Of a stretch of 64,000 nt of DNA, positions 1 to 7,648 are shown in pieces. Position 1 is the first letter of the stretch. Each line of letters opens with the position of its first letter. The DNA lies in the NCBI RefSeq assembly GCF_001273835.1, contig NZ_JHEI01000138.1:110925-174924 (forward strand), written 5' to 3'. Below the pieces are notes generated by a model, which was not told the DNA's origin, did no database searches, and saw nothing but the letters and a program-made list of their open reading frames with translations. This stretch comes from Leucobacter celer subsp. astrifaciens. Lineage in GTDB: Bacteria; Actinomycetota; Actinomycetes; Actinomycetales; Microbacteriaceae. The translations under genes were made by a program, and so were the position numbers.

Positions 1-1
1 G

Positions 2-100
2 CACTACTGCTTCGCGCTCACGCTGCCGACCGGATCGCCCGACACTCTCCAGGGTCGTACGATCGCGCCCGCATGGGAGTTCCGCTCGACTTCGAACTAG
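2..100 (+). CDS. C-terminal fragment of a SipW-type alternate-signal exported protein
   Basis: Only the last 32 codons are present; the reading frame enters from the left edge and ends with TAG at 98-100. The fragment contains a CxL-type strand followed by LQGRTIAPAWEF and a short polar tail. Small exported proteins of Gram-positive bacteria processed by SipW-like peptidases often end in this LQG...P.W.F pattern. A SipW-like peptidase gene starts 145 bases downstream, which supports the reading. I infer that it is the substrate, or one of the substrates, of that peptidase. The fragment is too short for certainty. Confidence 0.55.
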   Translation, partial: HYCFALTLPTGSPDTLQGRTIAPAWEFRSTSN

Positions 101-244
101 CGGATGCGACGAGCGGCGGGCAGGCGAAGCACCGCGCCGGATTGACACCCCGGTACCCCGGCTATCGCCGGCTCGCCCGCTCGGCAGAACTCGCATCTCA
201 TCGACGGACAGCCGTCCCCGCTCCTCCTACCCAAGAAGGTGCGC

Positions 245-880
245 ATGGCCAGCAAGATCCTCGGCACCGCCGTCACGGCGCTCATCGTGGCGGCGGCGCT
301 CGGGCTTGCCTGCTGGTTCGCCTTCTCCGCGGCCACCGGGGCGACGCTCGTCACGTTCCGAACGGGCTCGATGAGCCCCACGATGCCGCAGGGCGCCGTC
401 GCGGTCACGCTTCCGGCGCAGGCGGCCGAGCTCCGTGTCGGGGACGTCGCGACCGTGCAGCGCGCGAACGAGCCGATGCCCGTGACGCACCGTGTGGTCG
501 AGATCCGCGAGGTGGAGCCGCAGGCCGGCAACGCCCCGGATCTGCGCGCCGCGATGCCGGGTGAGCGTCCGCCCGACCCGCTCGATCCCGCTGCCCGCGA
601 GATCGTGATGCAGGGCGATGACAACACCACCCCGGACCACCTGCCGTACATCGTCACCGAGGTGCGCCGGACCGTATTCGCCGTGCCTCACGCGGGAACC
701 GCGCTCATGCTGCTGCAGACGCCGATCGGCACGGGGACATTGATCCTGGGAGTGGGAGCCCTCGTCACCTGGGCGTTCTGGCCGCGCCGCGCCGACGCTG
801 ATCCGGAGGCAGAAGCGGAAGCAGAAGCAGAAGCGGAACCGGGAACAGAACCGGAACCGGCCGAGGAGGTGCTGCGATGA
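245..880 (+). CDS. SipW-like signal peptidase I (family S26, Ser-His type)
   Basis: A 211-residue membrane protein. An N-terminal transmembrane segment (about residues 8-30) is followed by the S26 box GSMSP with probable catalytic Ser42, and by VTHRVV with His82. The Ser-His pairing, without the catalytic Lys of classic LepB, is typical of SipW/ER-type signal peptidases. A second hydrophobic segment lies near residues 157-178, and the tail is acidic with EA repeats encoded by a hexanucleotide repeat (about 806-840). The ATG at 245 is preferred over GTG at 239 because AAGAAGG lies just upstream. The stop overlaps the next gene (ATGA), so translation is probably coupled. It likely processes the exported proteins encoded on either side. 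Confidence 0.85.
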   Translation: MASKILGTAVTALIVAAALGLACWFAFSAATGATLVTFRTGSMSPTMPQGAVAVTLPAQAAELRVGDVATVQRANEPMPVTHRVVEIREVEPQAGNAPDLRAAMPGERPPDPLDPAAREIVMQGDDNTTPDHLPYIVTEVRRTVFAVPHAGTALMLLQTPIGTGTLILGVGALVTWAFWPRRADADPEAEAEAEAEAEPGTEPEPAEEVLR

Positions 881-1650
881 CCGCGCCGACGCACCGGGCC
901 CGCACGTTCACGCTGCTGCTCATCGGCGTGTTCTCGGCCATCGCCTTGCTCGGGCTCACGCTGACGACCGCTCGGGCATCGGCCGTGTTCCAGGAGATCG
1001 CCGAGACCGGGCGGCCGGGATATCTGAAGCTCGGCGCGCACTCCGCGACTCCGCTCCAGGCGAAGCTCCGCCCCGGCGAGTCGACGCACTGGCTCATCGA
1101 GGCGTCTCTCCTCGACGCGGAGAGGAGCACGCTCGCGGTCGAGCTCGACGCATCGGGGGAACTGCTCGACGTCTCGGAGATGACCGCTCAGATCACGGCG
1201 TGCGCGGGCGCGTTCGAGTTCGGAGCCTCCGCAGGCTCCGGCGCCGAGTTCGAAGACGCCGAAGCGGACATCCGCTGCCTCGGTGAACGCACGGCCGTGC
1301 TGCCGCCGACCTCGCTGCTGCAGCTCGTTCGGAACGGAGACCGCTTCACCCTCGCCGAGCTGCGACGAGGTGCGCCGCGGCAGCTGCTCGTGCAGCTGTC
1401 GATCCCGGCATCGGCCGACGCCGACGCCCTGGCGGATCGGACGGCCCGCATCGGCCTCGGCGTGCACGCCGACGGCGAGGACGTCGCGCGCCCGGCGCAA
1501 CCGGTCACCCCGCGCGAACCGCGGCTCCCGGTCACCGGAGCCGATGCGCTTGCGCTCGGTGTGCTCGCCGTCGGGCTCATCGGCCTCGGCGGGAGCCTCG
1601 CGCTGCGGCGTCGCGCTTGCCCCGCTCCCTCTCGCCGGAGCGCGTCATGA
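877..1650 (+). CDS. LPXTG-anchored surface protein of unknown function
   Basis: A 257-residue protein with an N-terminal hydrophobic export segment (about 10-35), an extracellular body of about 170 residues with two Cys, and a complete sortase signal at the C terminus: LPVTG at residues 217-221, a hydrophobic stretch, then an RRR-rich tail. It should therefore be covalently attached to peptidoglycan by a sortase; none is encoded in this window. It overlaps the peptidase gene by 4 bases and the following gene by 4 bases, so the three are one operon. The body matches no family that I recognise. A role as shell or anchor for the neighbouring exported proteins is only inferred from context. Confidence 0.75.
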   Translation: MTAPTHRARTFTLLLIGVFSAIALLGLTLTTARASAVFQEIAETGRPGYLKLGAHSATPLQAKLRPGESTHWLIEASLLDAERSTLAVELDASGELLDVSEMTAQITACAGAFEFGASAGSGAEFEDAEADIRCLGERTAVLPPTSLLQLVRNGDRFTLAELRRGAPRQLLVQLSIPASADADALADRTARIGLGVHADGEDVARPAQPVTPREPRLPVTGADALALGVLAVGLIGLGGSLALRRRACPAPSRRSAS

Positions 1651-3563
1651 GCACCGGCCGGCGGTACGGGACCCGAGCGGCAGGGCGGCGATCCGGCGCG
1701 GAGGTGCGGCGCGGGGCGGCAACGCGGCGCGGGATCGGCGCTCTCGCCGCGGTGGCACTGGTCTCGACCGCGCTCGTCGCGCAGGGCGGGGTGGTGACGA
1801 ACGCGGCATGGAACGATGCCGAGTGGACTCACGCACCCGCCGTCGGAACGATCGACTGCGCAGACGCCGACGGCGCCTTCGCCACCCGAGGCGAAGGGCG
1901 GGCGCTCAGCGGCTCGTTGCTGGGCATCGATCTCGACAGCGCGGCCAAGGTCTCCGGTGTGCGCGTCACCAATGACGGGTCGTCCGCGACGCCGACGCCG
2001 GCCACCGCCGCTCCGGCGAACTCTGTCATCGATGCATACGCGGACCCGCTCGATGCATCGGCGCTGAACACCGTGAATCTCGGGCTCTCGGGTCTGCTCC
2101 AGCTCCCGCTCGACACCGACACCGGTCTCATCGGGCAGTACGCCCAGGCCCGCACCGATGGCGATGCGGTCGGCGCCAGCGGCTACATCACCAATGCTGG
2201 CGGCATCAACACCGACGGGCAGGAAGCCGACTATCCGGACATCGCGACGCTCCGTCTCTCGGACCTGCTGAACTCGCTCGGCTACGACATCGGCACGGCG
2301 ACTCAGGGAGTGACCGATCTGTCGCTCAGCATCGGAGCGGTGGCGGGGCGCGCAGCGCTCGTCGACACCTGCGAAGCGATCTGGAGCGGCGACACCGCAG
2401 CAGCGGTGCACCGCGACTACCTCGCGGCCGGGCTCACGACCACCGTGGAGTCCCCGACCGTCGCGGCCCTCACCGGGGCGGTCGATGCCTCCGTCGCGGA
2501 TGTGCAGGCGGCGTTGAACGGCGTTCTCGGCCAGGCCGGGCTGCTCACGGGCGTCACGACCTCGCTCGTCAACGCGCTCACCAATGCACTCGGCCTGGTC
2601 ACGGGGCTCCTGAGCCTGCGCGTCGCGCCGAACGGCACCAGCGTGTCTCTCGCCGCGGTAGATCTCCACCTCGCCCCCCTCAACGACTTCCTCGCAGCTC
2701 CGATCCAGGACGATGACGGCATCCTCAGCATCGACCTCGCCGGCGGAACGGTGCAGATCGACACCGCGGCCCTCCTCGGCGCCGCCTACGGCGAGACCGG
2801 CCGTACGACGCTGAACGGGCTCTCACCGAACACCGACATCTTCGCGGACCCTGCGATGGTCGAAGCGCTCACGCAGGCGCTCGGAAGCGCGCTCACGGGG
2901 TGGATCGTCTCCGTCGACTCGCTCCTCGCCTCGGCCGTCGACCTCGCGACCATCACCGTGAACGTCGAGATCCCCTTCCAGCGCTGCAGCCTGCTCGGGA
3001 TCGGCAGCATCTGCCTCGGCACCTGGCAGGACGCCGGCAGGATCAAGGCGACCGTCTCGGGCACTCTCGGACAGCTGCTCGACGGGAGCGCAACCGTGGT
3101 CGTCGACACCTCGGCGCTCAATCTCGGGCTCATCGGCAGCCTGCTGACGCCGCTGCTGGGAGCGGTCACTGGAGTGCTCGGGAGTGTTCTCGGCCCGCTG
3201 GTCGGCGGGGTGCTCCAGGGGCCGATCACCAACAACGTGCTGCCGCTCGCGAAGCTCCCCGCGGATGCCCTCGTCTCACTCGGCGGACCGATCTCGGGCG
3301 CTCTGGGATCCGTCTTCACCGGGCTCTCCGGCGCCGGCCTCGTCTCGATCACCGTGAACGCGCAGAACCGCCCCTCGTCCGGAGGCCCGGAGCCGCCGGA
3401 GTGGTCGACCGGCCTGCCGAACTCTCAGTACGAGATCGCGGCGCTGCGCATCGGGCTGCTCGAGCTGCTGCCCGCCCCGGTGCGACTCTACCTGGGGCGC
3501 GGCTCGGTCGGCCCGGTGTGCTCGGCGGCCGGCACTGCGGCCGGCGGCTGCGCCGGATACTGA
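1647..3563 (+). CDS. Choice-of-anchor-G-like secreted protein with SipW-type signal
   Basis: A 638-residue exported protein. The basic N terminus is followed by a hydrophobic segment and VTNAAWNDAEW, the pattern of an alternate (SipW-type) signal peptide rather than a normal Sec signal with AXA. The body is rich in L/G/T/V repeats (long amphipathic LLxxLLGxVxGVLGxVLGPLVGG stretches) with a few Cys. It resembles the choice-of-anchor G proteins of Microbacteriaceae; the anchoring mode is unknown to me. The start at 1647 is chosen over TTG at 1617 because ATG overlaps the upstream stop. It is the last gene of the export operon and ends 5 bases before a convergent gene. Function unknown; surface structure or adhesion is plausible. 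Confidence 0.65.
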   Translation: MSTGRRYGTRAAGRRSGAEVRRGAATRRGIGALAAVALVSTALVAQGGVVTNAAWNDAEWTHAPAVGTIDCADADGAFATRGEGRALSGSLLGIDLDSAAKVSGVRVTNDGSSATPTPATAAPANSVIDAYADPLDASALNTVNLGLSGLLQLPLDTDTGLIGQYAQARTDGDAVGASGYITNAGGINTDGQEADYPDIATLRLSDLLNSLGYDIGTATQGVTDLSLSIGAVAGRAALVDTCEAIWSGDTAAAVHRDYLAAGLTTTVESPTVAALTGAVDASVADVQAALNGVLGQAGLLTGVTTSLVNALTNALGLVTGLLSLRVAPNGTSVSLAAVDLHLAPLNDFLAAPIQDDDGILSIDLAGGTVQIDTAALLGAAYGETGRTTLNGLSPNTDIFADPAMVEALTQALGSALTGWIVSVDSLLASAVDLATITVNVEIPFQRCSLLGIGSICLGTWQDAGRIKATVSGTLGQLLDGSATVVVDTSALNLGLIGSLLTPLLGAVTGVLGSVLGPLVGGVLQGPITNNVLPLAKLPADALVSLGGPISGALGSVFTGLSGAGLVSITVNAQNRPSSGGPEPPEWSTGLPNSQYEIAALRIGLLELLPAPVRLYLGRGSVGPVCSAAGTAAGGCAGY

Positions 3564-3568
3564 CCGGG

Positions 3569-5263
3569 TCAGGCGATCCGCTGCGCCACCACGATCGTGT
3601 CATCGAGGGTGCCCGGAGCGCCGTCCGGATCGGTCGCCTCTCGGGTGCGCACCTCGGCGGTCACGGTCCACTGCTCGGGATCGAGGTCGAGCGTCGCCAG
3701 CTCGCTCTCGGGGCTCGGGAACGGCCCGGGGTGCCCCTCCGCCCACGACGGCGGGGCCGCGTGGGAGATCACGACGAGCCGCCCGCCCGGGGCCACCCGG
3801 TCGGCCGCCGCGCGCAGGATCCGCTCGCGCGGCAGCTCCACCGGCGACTGCAGGAAGCTCGCGGTCACGAGGTCGAAGGGCTCGTCGGCGACGCTCCGCG
3901 GATTCTCGATCCACTCCCCCAGATCTGCCGCGACGAATCGCGCGTCGATCCCGTCGCGCACCGCCGCGGCCTCCCGGGCCCGGGCGATCGCGGTCTCCGA
4001 GAGATCGATGCCGGTCGCGCGCCACCCGCGCTCGGCGAGCCAGAGCACGTCGCCGCCCTCGCCGCAGCCGAGATCCAGCGACCTCCCGGGTTCCCAGCTG
4101 CCGGCGGCATCGGCGAGCGTGCGGTTGACGCGCCCCGACCAGACCGGCCCGGATCCGGTGTAGCGGCGCTCCCAGAAGACCGCGGGGTCCTCGTCGGCAT
4201 CGGCCTCGGAGTGGGCGCCCGCACCGTGCTCGTGCCGGTGGACCGGGCCTCGCTCCGGGTGATGCTTCCGCGCCTCGGCGGCGAGCGCGAAGTCCTCCTC
4301 CACCAGTGCGGCGTTCACGGCCGCGCCCGCGAAGGTGCCCGCACCCATCACCATCGGCACCGACGCGAACGAGTTGACCACGTTGCCCGCCGCCCAGATC
4401 CGGGGGTGAGTGGTGCGGCCCATTCCGTCGATCGCCAGGAAGCTGCCCGCCGGGGTCTCCGACCGTTCCAGGCCGAGCTCGGCGAGGAAGCCGTCGTGCG
4501 GCACCGTCTGGCTCGCGGTGAACACCGCGTCGACGGCGAACTCGCGGCCCGTCTCGGTGCGCACCGCGGTAACGCGGGATCCATCGCCCACGATCTCGGC
4601 GACCGGGGCCGGCTCGATCGTCACGCCCCTGGCCTCGAGCGCCCGCGCGGTGTCGGCGTCGAGCACACCCACACCGGCGCTGAACACCACGAGATCCTCG
4701 CTCCACTGCCGCAGCAGCTTCGCCTGGTGCAGGCCGAGCGGCGAGGTGGTCAGCACCGCGAGCCGCTGCCGGCGCACCTCCCAGCCGTGGCAGTAGGGGC
4801 AGTGCAGCACTCCGCTGCCCCAGTGCTCGGCGAGGCCCGGGATCGGGGGCAGCACGTCGCGCAGGCCGGTCGCGACGACGAGCGCCCGCGCTTCGAGCGT
4901 CTCGCCGCCCTCGAGCTCGAGCCGCACGGTGCGCGGCGATCCCGCGCTCTCGCTCCCGGCCCCGGATACCGCGCCCGCCTCAGCGCCGTCGCGCACCGCG
5001 AGCACCGAGGCCGCCCGGAACTCGACCCCGTAGGCCTCGGCCTCTTCGCGGCCACGGGCCACCAGTTCGGCGGGCGGGGTGCCGTCGTGACCGAGCACGT
5101 TGTGCATGTGCGATGCGAAGCGGTTGCGGGGCCGGCCCGCGTCGATCACGAGCGTGCGACGCAGCGAGCGGCCGAGCGCCTGCGCCGCGCTGAGTCCGGC
5201 GGCGCCCGCGCCGATCACGATGGCGTCCCAGACGGCGGGGTTGGAGTGGTGCGTGTTCGTCAT
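3569..5263 (-). CDS. Fusion of thioredoxin-reductase-like flavoprotein and SAM methyltransferase
   Basis: A 564-residue two-domain protein. Residues 1 to about 330 form a FAD/NAD(P) oxidoreductase: an N-terminal GAGAAG dinucleotide motif and a CPYCHG redox pair near residues 153-158, as in thioredoxin-reductase-like proteins. From about residue 365 comes a class I methyltransferase beginning with WERRY and carrying DLGCGEGGD near 396. Such fusions are known in actinobacteria, usually without an assigned substrate; a link to detoxification or redox stress is inference. The start at 5263 is preferred over the ATG at 5290 because the first conserved residues follow it closely; the upstream ATG would lie inside the probable operator. 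It is divergent from an XRE-cupin regulator that probably controls it. Confidence 0.85.
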   Translation of the reverse strand: MTNTHHSNPAVWDAIVIGAGAAGLSAAQALGRSLRRTLVIDAGRPRNRFASHMHNVLGHDGTPPAELVARGREEAEAYGVEFRAASVLAVRDGAEAGAVSGAGSESAGSPRTVRLELEGGETLEARALVVATGLRDVLPPIPGLAEHWGSGVLHCPYCHGWEVRRQRLAVLTTSPLGLHQAKLLRQWSEDLVVFSAGVGVLDADTARALEARGVTIEPAPVAEIVGDGSRVTAVRTETGREFAVDAVFTASQTVPHDGFLAELGLERSETPAGSFLAIDGMGRTTHPRIWAAGNVVNSFASVPMVMGAGTFAGAAVNAALVEEDFALAAEARKHHPERGPVHRHEHGAGAHSEADADEDPAVFWERRYTGSGPVWSGRVNRTLADAAGSWEPGRSLDLGCGEGGDVLWLAERGWRATGIDLSETAIARAREAAAVRDGIDARFVAADLGEWIENPRSVADEPFDLVTASFLQSPVELPRERILRAAADRVAPGGRLVVISHAAPPSWAEGHPGPFPSPESELATLDLDPEQWTVTAEVRTREATDPDGAPGTLDDTIVVAQRIA

Positions 5264-5331
5264 GCTCCCATGCTCGCCAGGGCGTGCCATAATTGCAATC
5301 AGATTTGCAAAATCAGCAAGGAGTATCCGCC
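5264..5331. promoter_or_regulatory. Divergent promoter/operator between flavoprotein fusion and XRE-cupin regulator
   Basis: The short divergent region holds two TTGCAA boxes 6 bases apart (5294-5299 and 5306-5311), each within a small palindrome (ATTGCAAT and TTTGCAAA). An extended -10, TGCCATAAT, precedes them for the rightward gene. An AAGGAG ribosome site lies about 8 bases before the regulator's ATG at 5332. The spacing suits a dimeric helix-turn-helix regulator acting on both genes. No binding data are implied. Confidence 0.5.
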
Positions 5332-5883
5332 ATGGACGAACTGCAGCAGCTCGGCCCGCGCCTGCGCACCGCCCGCCAGGAGCGCGGCTGGACGCTCGAT
5401 GAGCTCGCGGGGCGCGCCGGCATGTCGGTCAGCACGCTCTCGCGCCTCGAATCCGGCAAGCGCCAGGCGAGCCTGGAGCTGCTCCTGCCCCTCACCCGCC
5501 AGCTCGGGATCCGCGTCGACGACCTGCTCGAGCCGCGGGATCGCGACCCCCGCGTGCGACGCCGCGCGATCCAGCGCGACGGCATGACGATCGCCCCGCT
5601 CACCCGAGAGGAATCGGAGGTGCGGGCCTTCAAGATCACCTACCATCCCGACACCCCCGAGCAGCCGCTGCGCACGCACGAGGGGCACGAGTGGTTGTAC
5701 GTGCTCTCGGGGCGGCTGCAGCTGACGCTCGGCGAGCAGGAGCTGGTGCTCGCCCGCGGCGAGGCGGCCGAGTTCGACACGAACACACCGCACCGTATGC
5801 GCGCCGCGGGCACCCGCCCCGCCGAGGTCGTCAGCATCTTCAACACGGTCGGCGAGCGGCTGCACCTGCACAGCCACGAATAG
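5332..5883 (+). CDS. XRE-family regulator with C-terminal cupin domain
   Basis: A 183-residue transcription regulator. Residues about 8-65 are a Cro/C1 helix-turn-helix (LAGRAGMSVSTLSRLESGKR), and residues about 105-178 form a cupin barrel (HEGHEWLYVLSGRL, then EFDTNTPHR) that could bind a small ligand or metal. It is divergent from the flavoprotein-methyltransferase gene with only 68 bases between them, containing paired TTGCAA boxes, so it probably regulates that gene and itself. The ATG at 5332 has a good AAGGAG; an in-frame TTG at 5293 would place the operator inside the coding region and is rejected. Confidence 0.88.
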   Translation: MDELQQLGPRLRTARQERGWTLDELAGRAGMSVSTLSRLESGKRQASLELLLPLTRQLGIRVDDLLEPRDRDPRVRRRAIQRDGMTIAPLTREESEVRAFKITYHPDTPEQPLRTHEGHEWLYVLSGRLQLTLGEQELVLARGEAAEFDTNTPHRMRAAGTRPAEVVSIFNTVGERLHLHSHE

Positions 5884-6018
5884 GGGTGGAGGCGGTTCGG
5901 CGGGCGGTTCGGCTGCCCAGTCCCGCTGCCCGGTCCCGCTGCTCTGACCCGCGACCCGCGACCCTGCCGAGAGTAGGGTTTCGGCGGGGCCTGATCCGGA
6001 TCACTCGGCACCGAGGGT

Positions 6019-6170
6019 CGCTGGCGCGTTCAGCTCTCGAAAGACCCGGGCCGGTGCGGGGCAGTGGCCCCGCCGCATGCCGCGCAGAGACGCTCCGCGT
6101 CTCTCTGCGAACGACATGCGCACCACGGAATTTGCTGAACGCTGGCGCGTTCAGCCCTGAAAATTCCGTG
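6019..6170. repeat. Nested hairpins and 16-bp direct repeat between convergent genes
   Basis: The gap between the XRE regulator and the VOC gene ends in a strong structure. CACGGAATTT (6124-6133) pairs with AAATTCCGTG (6161-6170), and directly inside it GCTGAACGC (6134-6142) pairs with GCGTTCAGC (6147-6155), leaving a 4-base loop and a 5-base bulge. The VOC stop codon lies inside. A second hairpin, AGAGACGC/GCGTCTCT, spans about 6086-6104, within CGCATG/CATGCG arms. CGCTGGCGCGTTCAGC occurs at both 6019-6034 and 6140-6155. The distal hairpin probably acts as a terminator for the convergent genes. The rest of 5884-6018 shows nothing recognisable. Confidence 0.6.
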
Positions 6171-6654
6171 CCCACTCCCGCACGCGGGCGGCGCTCTCCG
6201 CCTCGGAGAGGTCCTCGACGCGGGTCATCACCGACCACCGCACGCCGAACGGATCCCGGATGCTCGCGTAGCGATCCCCCGAGACGAAGTCCGTCGCGGC
6301 CTCGCGCACCGTCGCGCCCGCGGCGACCGCGCGCTCGACCGCGTCGTCGACGTCGGGCACGTACAGCCCCATGGAGTAGCAGTCGTCCTCGCCCTCCGGC
6401 GGGGCGACCATGTGATAGTCGGGCATCGGCTCGCCGAACTGCAGGCGCCCCGTGCCGAAGTCGAGCTCGGCGTGCGCCACGACTCCGCCCATCTCGGTCA
6501 CGTCGACCACGCGCGCGCCGAACACGTCGCGGTAGAAGGCGATGGCCTCGGCAGCGCGCGGGATCGCGAGGAACGGCGTGAGGCTGGTGGATCCGTGCGG
6601 CATCCCGTTGGTCGTGTGCGCGCCGTTCGCGGCGCGGGTCTCATGAGCGTTCAT
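6151..6654 (-). CDS. VOC-family (glyoxalase/bleomycin-resistance fold) protein
   Basis: A 167-residue protein. After a polar 25-residue N terminus comes a typical PhnB/VOC start (LTPFLAIPRAAEAIAFYRDVFGARVV), and the second beta-alpha repeat carries YVPDVDDAVERAVAAGATV and FGVRW. VOC proteins use paired beta-alpha-beta-beta-beta modules to build a metal or ligand pocket; the substrate cannot be told here. The start at 6654 is chosen because the 30 codons before it are of the out-of-frame type and overlap the divergent promoter. It is divergent from an AraC regulator, which may control it. Confidence 0.8.
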   Translation of the reverse strand: MNAHETRAANGAHTTNGMPHGSTSLTPFLAIPRAAEAIAFYRDVFGARVVDVTEMGGVVAHAELDFGTGRLQFGEPMPDYHMVAPPEGEDDCYSMGLYVPDVDDAVERAVAAGATVREAATDFVSGDRYASIRDPFGVRWSVMTRVEDLSEAESAARVREWARNFQG

Positions 6655-6758
6655 GCCTTCAGCGTAGGATCGGGCCGAGATCGTCGCTTGTAGATGTGCG
6701 CCACGATGGGTGCGCGGAGGTGATCGCCGAGGTGCCCCGATCACCGGAGGGAGACGGC

Positions 6759-7562
6759 ATGGACGAGGATCGGCGCGGCATCCTGTACCCGCAGCGACTC
6801 CCCGAGTTCCACCGCGTCACCCCGCCTCCGGGGCTCGCCCACGCGGTGCGCTGGTTCTGGATCCCGGAGTGGTCCCTCCCCGGCGACGAGGAGTCCCGCC
6901 AGGAGATCCTCCCCTTCCCCGCCTGCAACCTCGTCGTCGAGCCCGGCAGCATCTCGGCGGTCGGCCCCACCACCCGGGCATCCGAGCGTGTGCTCGCGGG
7001 CAGCGGGTGGGCGGTGGGCGCGCTGCTGCGACCGGCGGCGGTGCCCGCGCTGGTGCCGGATCCCGCGAGCTGCCGCGATGCGGAGCGCGCGATCCGGGAT
7101 CCCGAGCTGCTCTACGGGGTCGTCGCAGCGATGGCCGACGTGTCGGTTCCGGGGTCGGTGCGCCGGCAGCGCGCCGTGGCCGTGCTCTCGCGCTGGGTGC
7201 TGGACCGGGTGCCCGTTCCCAGCGCGGACGGCGCGCTCGCGAACGAACTCGCCGAGGCCCTCGCGGATCCCGCGATCACGCGCGTCGACCAGCTCCCCGC
7301 GAGGCTCCACACCTCGGCCCGCACCCTGCAGCGGCTCGCCGAGCGCTTCTTCGGCCTCTCACTGCACTCGATGATCCGCAGGCGCCGGCTGCAGGAGGGT
7401 GCGCAGCGACTGCGCGAGGACCCGGAGCTCGGGATCGCCGCGCTCGCGAGCGAGCTCGGCTACGCCGACCACGCCCACTTCAGCACCGATTTCAAGGCGC
7501 TGCTCGGGGTCACGCCGAGCGAGTACCGCGCCCGGGCCGGTGACGCGGGCGGCTCGGGTTAG
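6759..7562 (+). CDS. AraC-family transcriptional regulator
   Basis: A 267-residue regulator. The N-terminal half begins with a PPGLAHAVRWFW stretch, as in AraC proteins with a cupin-like sensor. The C-terminal half has the paired AraC helix-turn-helix: ARTLQRLAERFFG near residue 188, and LGYADHAHFSTDFKALLGVTPSEYR near the end. A strong GGAGGGAG precedes the ATG at 6759. It is divergent from the VOC gene; the 104-base gap contains no obvious repeat. A local target is likely but not shown. Confidence 0.87.
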   Translation: MDEDRRGILYPQRLPEFHRVTPPPGLAHAVRWFWIPEWSLPGDEESRQEILPFPACNLVVEPGSISAVGPTTRASERVLAGSGWAVGALLRPAAVPALVPDPASCRDAERAIRDPELLYGVVAAMADVSVPGSVRRQRAVAVLSRWVLDRVPVPSADGALANELAEALADPAITRVDQLPARLHTSARTLQRLAERFFGLSLHSMIRRRRLQEGAQRLREDPELGIAALASELGYADHAHFSTDFKALLGVTPSEYRARAGDAGGSG

Positions 7563-7648
7563 CCGGCGCTCGCCGGCCCCGGCCCCAGACCCGGGCCGGG
7601 CACGGCACGGGCGCAAGCGGAATCGCGGGCGGGGCCCGGGCTGCGCCC

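Noticed and set aside
806..840. Hexanucleotide GAAGCN repeats in the signal peptidase gene as a phase-variation tract
   Set aside because: The unit is a multiple of three, so copy changes alter only the length of the acidic tail and cannot switch the frame.
1188..2669. Leftward open frame of 493 codons
   Set aside because: Antisense to the LPXTG and anchor-G genes, which have signals, motifs and coupled starts. The leftward product is arginine-rich with no recognisable domain.
2900..5587. Long rightward open frame of 895 codons
   Set aside because: It runs antisense to the flavoprotein fusion and through the end of the anchor-G gene; its composition is Arg/Gly/His-rich as expected for an off-frame reading of GC-rich DNA, with no family motif.
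7563..7648. GC-rich tract between the AraC and CMD-AhpD genes as a terminator
   Set aside because: Several short G/C pairings are possible but no single clear stem or T-run stands out.
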